Shown piece after piece: positions 1 through 4,624 of a DNA stretch of 7,142 nt. The DNA is from Acidobacteriota bacterium (GTDB lineage Bacteria > Acidobacteriota > Thermoanaerobaculia > Multivoradales > JAHZIX01). Where the stretch lies: the NCBI GenBank assembly GCA_020439725.1, contig JAGQSE010000123.1, positions 1 to 7,142 of the forward strand. The letters run 5' to 3'. Below the pieces are notes generated by a model. The model was not told where the DNA came from, did not search any database, and saw only the letters and a program-made list of their open reading frames with translations. A program made the position numbers and the translations under genes. Position 1 is the stretch's first letter; every line of letters begins with the position of its first letter.

Positions 1-496
1 CGCCGAAGGGCTCGTCGAGGAGGATCACTTCGGGCTCCGCCGCGAGCGCGCGAGCGATGGCGACCCGCTGACGCTGGCCGCCCGAGAGCTCGTGGGGACG
101 CCGGCCTCCGAAGACCGACGGGTCGAGACCGACCAGCTCGAGGACCTCGTCGGCACGTCGTCGCCGCCGCTCGGCGGGCCAGCCCAGGAGCCAGGGCACC
201 ATCTCGACGTTGCGCCGGGCGGTCCAGTGGGGCAGGAGCCCGCCCTCCTGCTGGACGTAGCCGAGACGGCGGCGGAGCGCCACCGAGTCGATGGACGCGA
301 GATCCTCGCCGGCGACCCGGACGATCCCGCCGGTGGGCACCGTCATGCGGTTGAACAGGCGCAGCAGCGTGGTCTTTCCCGAACCGCTCTCGCCGATCAC
401 CGCCACCGTCTCGCCGGCACGCACCGCCACATCGACGGCGTCGAGGGCCACCACCCCGCCGGGGTAGCGCATCTCGACCCCGAGCGCCTCGAGCAT
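1..496 (-). CDS. ABC transporter ATP-binding protein, OpuCA/ProV/OsmV-like (osmoprotectant type), 3' end outside window
   Basis: Only the first 165 codons are present; the gene runs off the left edge. It encodes an ABC ATPase that would power import at the cytoplasmic face of the inner membrane. Visible motifs are Walker A GESGSGKT (residues 35-42), a Q-loop in GYVQQEGG (79-86), the signature LSGGQ (137-141) and Walker B VILLDEP (157-163). The text around the Q-loop (LFNRM, LRRRLGYVQQ, GLLPHWT, MVPWLLGW) is typical of the glycine betaine/carnitine/choline ATPases rather than phosphate PstB; this is family knowledge, not a search result. The ATG at 496 is chosen because GGAG lies 6 nt upstream and RYPGG falls at the usual distance from the N-terminus. 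An in-frame GTG at 526 has no ribosome site. The gene is 71 nt downstream of the binding-protein gene on the same strand. The permease expected next would lie outside the window. Confidence 0.85.
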   Translation of the reverse strand, partial: MLEALGVEMRYPGGVVALDAVDVAVRAGETVAVIGESGSGKTTLLRLFNRMTVPTGGIVRVAGEDLASIDSVALRRRLGYVQQEGGLLPHWTARRNVEMVPWLLGWPAERRRRRADEVLELVGLDPSVFGGRRPHELSGGQRQRVAIARALAAEPEVILLDEPFG

Positions 497-567
497 GGGC
501 CGCTCCGCACTGGATCCCTGGCTCACGCCGGCGAGTCTACCCCGGGGCGGGTCGTGCCCCCGGAGGC

Positions 568-1812
568 TCAGCTGGCGGGGAGCAGCCGGATATCGACGCG
601 GCGATTGAGCGCGCGCCCCTCGACGGTCTCGTTGGTCGCCACGGGTTCCGCGGCGGCGTGACCCTCGACCCGGCGGACCGACTCGCCGACGCCTCGTCGA
701 TCGAGGTATTCGCTCACCGCGCGAGCCCGAGCCAGGGCGACGCGCTCGGTGGCGACGGAGCTGCCCTCGCTGTCGCCATGGCCGACGATCTCGGCCGACC
801 AGCCACCACCGGCGAGCTTCTCGACGAGGACGTCGAGCACCGAACGTGCCGCGGCGTCGAGACGCGCACCGCCGCTCGGGAAGCGCACGCGGAGCACCTC
901 GAGGTCGCCCCCGCCGCCGGCTCGCGGCACCGCCGAGCGCGACACCGTCGACGGCACGTCCGAGGGCGTGAAGTCGTACTGGGCCACCAGCCGTTGGCCG
1001 TCGCCGGCCAAGAGGAAGGAGAGGAAACGGCGGACCTCGCCCTGGGGCTCGCCGCGGCTGTAGAGCAGGAGCGGGCGGTAGATGGGGTAGGTACCCCGCC
1101 GTACGGTCTCCGGGCTGGGCAGGACCGCCTCGCCCCGTCCCGACACCACCGGCACCGCACGCACTCCGGGTCGGATCCAGCCCATCCCCAGGTACGAGAT
1201 GGCTCCGGGCTCGGCGGCGACGCGCGCGACGATCTCCTCGCTGTGCTCGAGGAACTCGGTGTCCGGCGCGAACTCGAGCTCGCTCGTCTTGTCTCCTCCC
1301 CGCAGCACCTTCTCCTTGAAGAAGCCGTGAGTACCCGAGTACTCCGGCCGGCTGATGCGCCGGATCGCCAGGTCAGGACCGCCGAAGGCCTTCCAGTTCG
1401 ACACTCGCCCGCTGAAGATCGAGGACAGCTGGTCGAAGCTCAGCGCCAGGACACCGTTCGACGGGTGTACCAGCACGGCGATGCCGTCATAGCCGAGGAC
1501 GTACTCCTTGAGCTCGAGGCCCAGACGCTTCGCCTCGGCGAGCTCGTTCTCGCGGACGCTTCGCGAGGCGGCGCCGAGATCGGCGGAGCCGTCGAACAAT
1601 CCGACGAAGGCGGTGCCGGAGCCCAGCGAATCCCAGGTCACTTCTACGCCGGGGTTGGCGGCCTCGTAGGCTTCTCCGAGAGCCGGACCGAGGGCACCGC
1701 CGATGGTGTCCGAGCCCTTGACGTGAAGCTGCGTCTCGGCTCCTCGGCAGGGGCTGACGGTCAGGACGAGACAGACGGTGAGAGCGACGGGCAGGAGGAA
1801 GCGCGGCGTCAT
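568..1812 (-). CDS. PstS-like periplasmic substrate-binding protein fused to a C-terminal OmpA-family domain
   Basis: 414 residues. Residues 1-25 form a signal peptide (hydrophobic core LLPVALTVCLVLTV, likely cut after the Ala of CRGA). The Cys there is preceded by Pro, so a lipoprotein is unlikely. Residues 26-285 are a type-2 periplasmic binding fold of the phosphate/PstS kind: GSDTI (33-37), LGSGTAF (63-69), ADLGAASR (77-84), GYDGIAV (107-113) and SGT (159-161), the segments that bind oxyanions in PstS. After a Gly-rich linker (299-302), residues 305-410 are an OmpA_C-like domain with GHGDSEG (Asp347) and GRALNRRVDI (Arg404), positions that contact diaminopimelate in peptidoglycan-binding relatives; the usual GHTD is GHGD here. 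The protein is therefore probably exported and held at the cell wall. The ATG at 1812 has GGAGG 4 nt upstream and exposes the signal peptide; a GTG at 1869 would bury it. Phosphate as ligand is inferred, since no pst permease is nearby. Confidence 0.9.
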   Translation of the reverse strand: MTPRFLLPVALTVCLVLTVSPCRGAETQLHVKGSDTIGGALGPALGEAYEAANPGVEVTWDSLGSGTAFVGLFDGSADLGAASRSVRENELAEAKRLGLELKEYVLGYDGIAVLVHPSNGVLALSFDQLSSIFSGRVSNWKAFGGPDLAIRRISRPEYSGTHGFFKEKVLRGGDKTSELEFAPDTEFLEHSEEIVARVAAEPGAISYLGMGWIRPGVRAVPVVSGRGEAVLPSPETVRRGTYPIYRPLLLYSRGEPQGEVRRFLSFLLAGDGQRLVAQYDFTPSDVPSTVSRSAVPRAGGGGDLEVLRVRFPSGGARLDAAARSVLDVLVEKLAGGGWSAEIVGHGDSEGSSVATERVALARARAVSEYLDRRGVGESVRRVEGHAAAEPVATNETVEGRALNRRVDIRLLPAS

Positions 1813-1816
1813 GGGG

Positions 1817-1821
1817 CCTCC
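1817..1821 (-). promoter_or_regulatory. Ribosome binding site of the PstS-OmpA gene
   Basis: GGAGG reads on the minus strand, 4 nt before the ATG at 1812. It lies in the 26-nt gap after the stop codon of the upstream DUF4388/TonB gene. It decides the ATG over the upstream in-frame GTG. Confidence 0.7.
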
Positions 1822-1838
1822 GCGAGGATCCGACGGGT

Positions 1839-2726
1839 TCAGATGAAGTCGACGGGCCAGTTGATCCACACCGGCACCGCGACCCCTTGCCGGCGTCCGG
1901 GGGAGAAGCGGTAACCGCGGACGGTGTCGAGAGCCACCTTTTCGAAGGCGGCGAGCTCCTCGCGCGGGCGGTAGATCTCGGCCTCGATCACCCGGCCGTC
2001 GTCACCGACGAGCAACCGGCAGATGATCGTCGGTCGCATCGCCGTCGTGGGGTCGGGGCTCGCGGGCGGCCGGCCGATCTCGAGCATCGGGAGGCGATCG
2101 GCGGCGCCGTCGAGCTCCGACGCTTCGACCGGTTCCAGGGCCTCGCCGGCTCCTGCCGAGGACTCGAGGGCGGGGGGCTTCGGCGCGGTCGAGGCCTCCG
2201 CGGCGTCCGCCGTGCCGATGGCCGTCGGCGCATCGCCCAGGCGCGTCACGAGCACGACGGCCACGACCAGCACCGCCGTCGCCAGCGCGGCGATGAGCGC
2301 GCTGCGCCGCGACAGGCCGAAGCTGGTCGCCCCGGGGGCGTCGACGGCGACCGGCGACAGCTCGACGAAGACCTCGCTCGAGGCGGGCTCGGCGAGGGGA
2401 ACCGTAGGTCGCGGCAGGGTGCCTTCGTCCTTGCGCTGGGCGCAGCGCATCAGCAGCTCGTGGACCGGCAGCGCGAGCGTTCGCCGAGGGATCTCGACCC
2501 CTGCCGACGCCTGGAAGAAGGTCTCGTCCTCGGAGAGGAGCAGATAGGCGGCGTCCTCGCCCTCGAGACCGCCGTAGCGCGCATGCACCACGAGGCCCTC
2601 TTCGAGGACCAGCACACCGGCGCCAAAGGGACCGTCGACGATGACCCGGCACGTGCCGCCGTTCATCGCACGGATCTGCAACAGGTCGGAGAGGGAGAGC
2701 TCCTTGGTGTGGCCGGTGATCGCCAT
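1839..2726 (-). CDS. DUF4388 (PATAN-like) - single membrane helix - TonB-like C-terminal domain protein
   Basis: 295 residues in three parts. Residues about 9-95 resemble DUF4388, a small domain common in regulatory and motility-linked proteins: ELSLSDLLQI, then GAGVLVLEEGLVVHARYGGLEGEDAAYLLL and an FFQ strand, in the usual order. Residues about 142-162 are one membrane helix (LIAALATAVLVVAVVLV) preceded by RR, which predicts a cytoplasmic N-terminus. Residues 165-230 are an Ala/Pro/Glu-rich spacer. Residues about 232-295 match the TonB/energy-transducer C-terminal fold: a CRLLVGDDGRVIEAEIYRP strand pair, AFEKVALDTVRGYRFSPG, and PVWINWPVDF at the end. Normal TonB has only a short cytoplasmic tail, so the N-terminal domain is the odd part. 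The ATG at 2726 (GAGG 4 nt upstream) is preferred over a TTG at 2801, because the domain starts right after it. Substrate and role are unknown; a sensor or adaptor coupling cytoplasmic state to the envelope is an inference. Confidence 0.82.
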   Translation of the reverse strand: MAITGHTKELSLSDLLQIRAMNGGTCRVIVDGPFGAGVLVLEEGLVVHARYGGLEGEDAAYLLLSEDETFFQASAGVEIPRRTLALPVHELLMRCAQRKDEGTLPRPTVPLAEPASSEVFVELSPVAVDAPGATSFGLSRRSALIAALATAVLVVAVVLVTRLGDAPTAIGTADAAEASTAPKPPALESSAGAGEALEPVEASELDGAADRLPMLEIGRPPASPDPTTAMRPTIICRLLVGDDGRVIEAEIYRPREELAAFEKVALDTVRGYRFSPGRRQGVAVPVWINWPVDFI

Positions 2727-2760
2727 GGTGCCTCGGGAAGGACTTTGGTTTCTTGGATCG

Positions 2761-2778
2761 GCGACGAGCCGTCGTCGC
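2761..2778. repeat. Inverted repeat 1 in the divergent spacer
   Basis: Arms GCGACGA and TCGTCGC are perfect 7-bp complements around GCCG. The repeat lies about 35 bp upstream of the DUF4388/TonB start on the minus strand. It could be an operator half-site pair or an RNA hairpin in that gene's leader. With the base before it, the left arm (GGCGACGA) matches that of repeat 3 at 7 of 8 bases. Confidence 0.4.
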
Positions 2779-2814
2779 GCGGGCCGGTAGCGACGAGGCA
2801 AGGGTAGAGAGCCC

Positions 2815-2834
2815 CGGTGACCGGGCCGTCACCG
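2815..2834. repeat. Inverted repeat 2 in the divergent spacer
   Basis: Arms CGGTGAC and GTCACCG are perfect 7-bp complements around CGGGCC. The repeat sits near the middle of the 203-bp spacer between the divergent genes, a reasonable place for a dimeric repressor or activator to act on both. No regulator family is recognised from the sequence. Confidence 0.4.
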
Positions 2835-2870
2835 CCGTGGGCCAGATCCATGACGGCCGCGTCGGCCCCC

Positions 2871-2891
2871 GGCGGCGATAGACTCGCCGCC
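2871..2891. repeat. Inverted repeat 3, upstream of the hydrolase/OsmC gene
   Basis: Arms GGCGGCGA and TCGCCGCC are perfect 8-bp complements around TAGAC. The repeat ends 38 bp before the GTG start of the hydrolase/OsmC gene. It could be an operator or a leader hairpin. A TAnnnT-like hexamer (TAGACT, 2879-2884) overlaps its centre, but no convincing -35 box lies upstream at normal spacing. Confidence 0.42.
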
Positions 2892-2915
2892 TTGTGGCGG
2901 GAGAGCCTTCGCCGG

Positions 2916-2922
2916 GAAAGGA
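2916..2922 (+). promoter_or_regulatory. Ribosome binding site of the hydrolase/OsmC gene
   Basis: AAAGGAG lies 7 nt before the GTG at 2930. It is the strongest Shine-Dalgarno sequence in the window and decides the start: an in-frame GTG at 2894 has none and would add 12 poorly fitting residues. Confidence 0.75.
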
Positions 2923-2929
2923 GCGCCAA

Positions 2930-4216
2930 GTGGCGAGCAGCAAGCACGTGCGATTCGAGGGCAAGAACGGACAGGAGCTGGTGGGTCGGATGGATCTGCC
3001 CGACGGGGAGCCTCGGGCCTTCGCGCTCTTCGCCCACTGCTTCACCTGCTCGAAGGACCTCAAGGCGCTGGGCTGGATCAGCCGTGCGCTGCGCGACCGG
3101 GGTATCGCGGTGCTGCGCTTCGATTTCACCGGGCTGGGGGAGAGCGAGGGTGATTTCGAGGACACGACCTTCACCTCGAATCTCGACGACCTGGTGGCGG
3201 CGGCGGACTTCCTGCGCTCGCAGCACCTGCCGCCGCGCATCCTCATCGGCCACAGCCTCGGCGGGGCGGCGGTGCTGGCGGCGGCTCAGCAGGTACCCGA
3301 GTCCGTCGCGGTGGTGACCCTCGGCGCACCCTGCGACACCTCACATCTGCTCCACGGGGTTCTCGCCGACGTCCCCGAGCTCGAGCCCGGCGAGACCACC
3401 GACGTCGACGTCGCGGGGCGCACCTTCACCATCAAGAGTGCGCTGCTCGACGACCTGGCGCGTGACCATCTCGAAGGACACCTGGGCCGGCTGGGCCGGG
3501 CCCTCCTGGTCCTCCACTCGCCCGAGGACGAGGTCGTGTCGATGGACAACGCGGAGGCGATCTTCGCCGCTGCCGCCCAGCCCAAGAGCTTCGTCTGTCT
3601 CGAGGGGGCCGACCACCTGCTGAGCCGCGAAGCGGACGCTCGCTATGCCGCCAGCGTGATCAGCGCCTGGGTCGGCCGCTATCTCGAGGACGAGCCGGCG
3701 GCCGCCGCGGCGGTGATCGAGCCAGGGGCCGAGGGCATCGTCGAGGCTGCCGCCTCCGGGGGTCCCAGACCGACCGAGATCGACCACGGCGACGTCCTGG
3801 TCATCGGCGGTGCCAGCGGCTACGCGCAGCAGGTGTGGACCGACACGCATCGCTTCCCCGCCGACGAGCCCGAGTCGGTGGCAGGCGGCACCGACTCGGG
3901 GCCGGATCCTTACGAGCTGCTGCTGGCGGCCCTCGGCACCTGTACCTCGATGACCCTACGGATGTACGCCGAGCGCAAGAAATGGCCCCTCGAGGGCGTG
4001 CGCGTCCGCCTGCACCACGACCGCGTCCACGCCGAAGACTGCGAGGAGTGCACGAGCGAGAAGGGGATGATCTCGGTCCTCGGCCGGCGCCTCGACATCG
4101 CGGGGCCTCTCGACGAGGCACAGCGCCGGCGGCTGGTCGAGATCGCGGATCGCTGCCCGGTCCACCGGACGCTGACCTCTGAGATCGTCATCCGCACGAC
4201 CCTCGAGGACCCTTGA
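2930..4216 (+). CDS. Bifunctional alpha/beta hydrolase / OsmC-family protein
   Basis: 428 residues, two fused enzymes. Residues about 5-255 are an alpha/beta hydrolase with the substrate-entry text HCFTCSKD (36-43), FDFTGLGESEG, the nucleophile elbow GHSLGG (Ser109), Asp200 in HSPEDEVV and His229 in GADHLLS, a complete catalytic triad. Residues about 285-425 are an OsmC/Ohr-like domain with the two reactive cysteines Cys338 (GTCTSMT) and Cys409 (CPVHRTL), which reduce organic hydroperoxides in this superfamily. A further DCEEC pair (371, 374) is seen; by recollection similar Cys pairs occur in relatives. This hydrolase-OsmC fusion recurs in many bacteria and is cytoplasmic; the hydrolase substrate is unknown, and esterified or acyl-linked peroxides would make sense of the fusion (inference). 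The gene stands alone: divergent from the minus-strand set, with a terminator-like hairpin 5 nt after its stop. Length and motifs are intact. Confidence 0.93.
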   Translation: MASSKHVRFEGKNGQELVGRMDLPDGEPRAFALFAHCFTCSKDLKALGWISRALRDRGIAVLRFDFTGLGESEGDFEDTTFTSNLDDLVAAADFLRSQHLPPRILIGHSLGGAAVLAAAQQVPESVAVVTLGAPCDTSHLLHGVLADVPELEPGETTDVDVAGRTFTIKSALLDDLARDHLEGHLGRLGRALLVLHSPEDEVVSMDNAEAIFAAAAQPKSFVCLEGADHLLSREADARYAASVISAWVGRYLEDEPAAAAAVIEPGAEGIVEAAASGGPRPTEIDHGDVLVIGGASGYAQQVWTDTHRFPADEPESVAGGTDSGPDPYELLLAALGTCTSMTLRMYAERKKWPLEGVRVRLHHDRVHAEDCEECTSEKGMISVLGRRLDIAGPLDEAQRRRLVEIADRCPVHRTLTSEIVIRTTLEDP

Positions 4217-4221
4217 ACCCC

Positions 4222-4244
4222 GACGCCCCGGGGGCGTCCCCTTT
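4222..4244 (+). terminator. Probable intrinsic terminator after the hydrolase/OsmC gene
   Basis: GACGCCC and GGGCGTC form a 7-bp stem around CGG, starting 5 nt after the stop codon. It is followed by CCCTTT. The T-run is short, as is usual in GC-rich genomes, so the termination strength is uncertain. Confidence 0.45.
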
Positions 4245-4405
4245 CGAGCTCATGGGGTGTCCGCATATTTGGACGCGGCTACGAGTTCTTGGATCGTCGC
4301 GACGGGGGAGCTCACGGAGCCTCGTCGTGTCGAGGAGGCCCGGCGTCCCGCGGAACCCGGCGGAGTACGGGCGTCGAGGGGACTCGAGAGCCTCGGGCGG
4401 CGCGG

Positions 4406-4422
4406 CTGGCACCGATCCTGCT
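4406..4422 (+). promoter_or_regulatory. Candidate sigma-54 (RpoN) promoter
   Basis: The site reads CTGGCACCGATCCTGCT. Against the consensus YTGGCACGRNNNTTGCW it matches all of YTGGCAC, the R, and TGC plus W, with two mismatches (C for G after TGGCAC, C for the first T of TTGC). GG (4408-4409) and GC (4420-4421) are separated by exactly 10 bp, the fixed spacing this factor needs. Transcription would start near 4433, about 190 nt before the pcnB start codon. No other match of this quality was noticed in the intergenic regions. An enhancer-binding protein site is required; the weak dyad at 4259-4274 is at a suitable distance but is not diagnostic. Confidence 0.55.
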
Positions 4423-4507
4423 CTAACCCAGGATGTGAAGAAGAGAACGGGGAAATAAAAAGTCGAGAGACTCCTTCTCCTCAATTCCCTTCCCCAAACC
4501 CGCGCAG

Positions 4508-4545
4508 GCCGGGGCGGGACCAACGAAAGGCGGTTTCGCCCCGGC
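4508..4545 (+). other. Strong stem-loop A upstream of pcnB
   Basis: GCCGGGGCG (4508-4516) and CGCCCCGGC (4537-4545) are perfect 9-bp complements. The stem continues inward through two G-U pairs and ACC/GGT to 14 pairs, closing a 10-nt loop AACGAAAGGC. No T-run follows on either strand, which argues against an intrinsic terminator. Confidence 0.6.
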
Positions 4546-4556
4546 ACCCTCCTCCC

Positions 4557-4584
4557 CGCGGCCGGTCGTCAAAAACCGGTCGCG
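4557..4584 (+). other. Stem-loop B upstream of pcnB
   Basis: CGCGGCCGGT and ACCGGTCGCG pair over 10 positions with one G-U, around the A-rich loop CGTCAAAA. It begins 11 nt after stem-loop A and ends 28 bp before the TATAAT box. The same bases also contain a direct repeat CCGGTCG (4562-4568 and 4576-4582), so a DNA-binding role is an alternative. Confidence 0.5.
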
Positions 4585-4610
4585 CCCACCTGTGCGCTCT
4601 CGGCCTTGCC

Positions 4611-4621
4611 CCTATAATAGG
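4611..4621 (+). promoter_or_regulatory. pcnB promoter, perfect -10 box inside a small palindrome
   Basis: TATAAT (4613-4618) is a perfect -10 hexamer, striking in GC-rich DNA. It sits inside the palindrome CCTAT-A-ATAGG. The expected start of transcription, 7 nt after the box, falls on 4625, the first base of the pcnB GTG codon. The -35 region is poor (CTGTGC at 17-bp spacing), so an activator or another sigma factor may be involved. Confidence 0.62.
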
Positions 4622-4624
4622 CGC

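Larger units (their letters stand above)
4433..4584 (+). ncRNA. Candidate structured RNA or 5' leader downstream of the sigma-54 site
   Basis: From the predicted start at 4433 the RNA would begin with a purine-rich stretch (to about 4470) followed by a pyrimidine-rich one. GGGGAA (4449-4454) can pair with TTCCCC (4490-4495) around a small hairpin AGTC-GAGA-GACT (4461-4472) capped by a GNRA tetraloop. Two strong stem-loops follow at 4508-4545 and 4557-4584. No T-run follows, so it may be the leader of pcnB rather than a free small RNA. No known RNA family is recognised. The only start codons near its 5' end give ATG-TGA or a 7-codon frame. Confidence 0.35.
4217..4624 (+). other. Gene-free region between the hydrolase/OsmC gene and pcnB
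   Basis: No convincing gene lies here. Open frames on both strands lack ribosome sites, are rich in Arg/Pro/Gly and resemble no protein family I know. The first part (4245-4405) shows only short imperfect dyads, including GTCC/GGAC (4259-4274) around an AT-rich core. The second part holds, in order, a sigma-54 promoter match, a purine tract then a pyrimidine tract, two strong stem-loops and the pcnB TATAAT box; these have their own entries. Confidence 0.75.

Noticed and set aside
542..563. Hairpin CCGGGGC/GCCCC(C)GG after the PstS-OmpA stop, as an intrinsic terminator
   Set aside because: It has a bulge and no T-run in the direction of transcription; at most a weak pause or processing site between operon genes.
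658..1914. Long plus-strand open frame opposite the PstS-OmpA gene
   Set aside because: It is a product of high GC3 in the real gene on the other strand; its translation has no domain, is rich in Arg/Gly/His and lacks a ribosome site.
1887..2807. Long plus-strand open frame opposite the DUF4388/TonB gene
   Set aside because: Shadow of the true gene: low-complexity Arg/Gly/Asp translation, no motif, and the opposite strand has clear domains.
2851..2884. TGACGG and TAGACT as a -35/-10 pair for the hydrolase/OsmC gene
   Set aside because: The spacer would be 22 bp, too long for a sigma-70-type promoter, and both boxes are poor.
4415..4434. Hairpin ATCCTG/CAGGAT and a tRNA-like D-arm text on the minus strand (GGGTTAGAGCAGG)
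   Set aside because: No acceptor stem, anticodon arm or T-arm could be assembled around it, so no tRNA is called; the bases are better explained by the sigma-54 site.
4188..4547. Minus-strand 119-codon frame in the pcnB upstream spacer
   Set aside because: No ribosome site, Arg/Pro-rich translation with no family resemblance, and it crosses the hairpins and into the hydrolase/OsmC gene.
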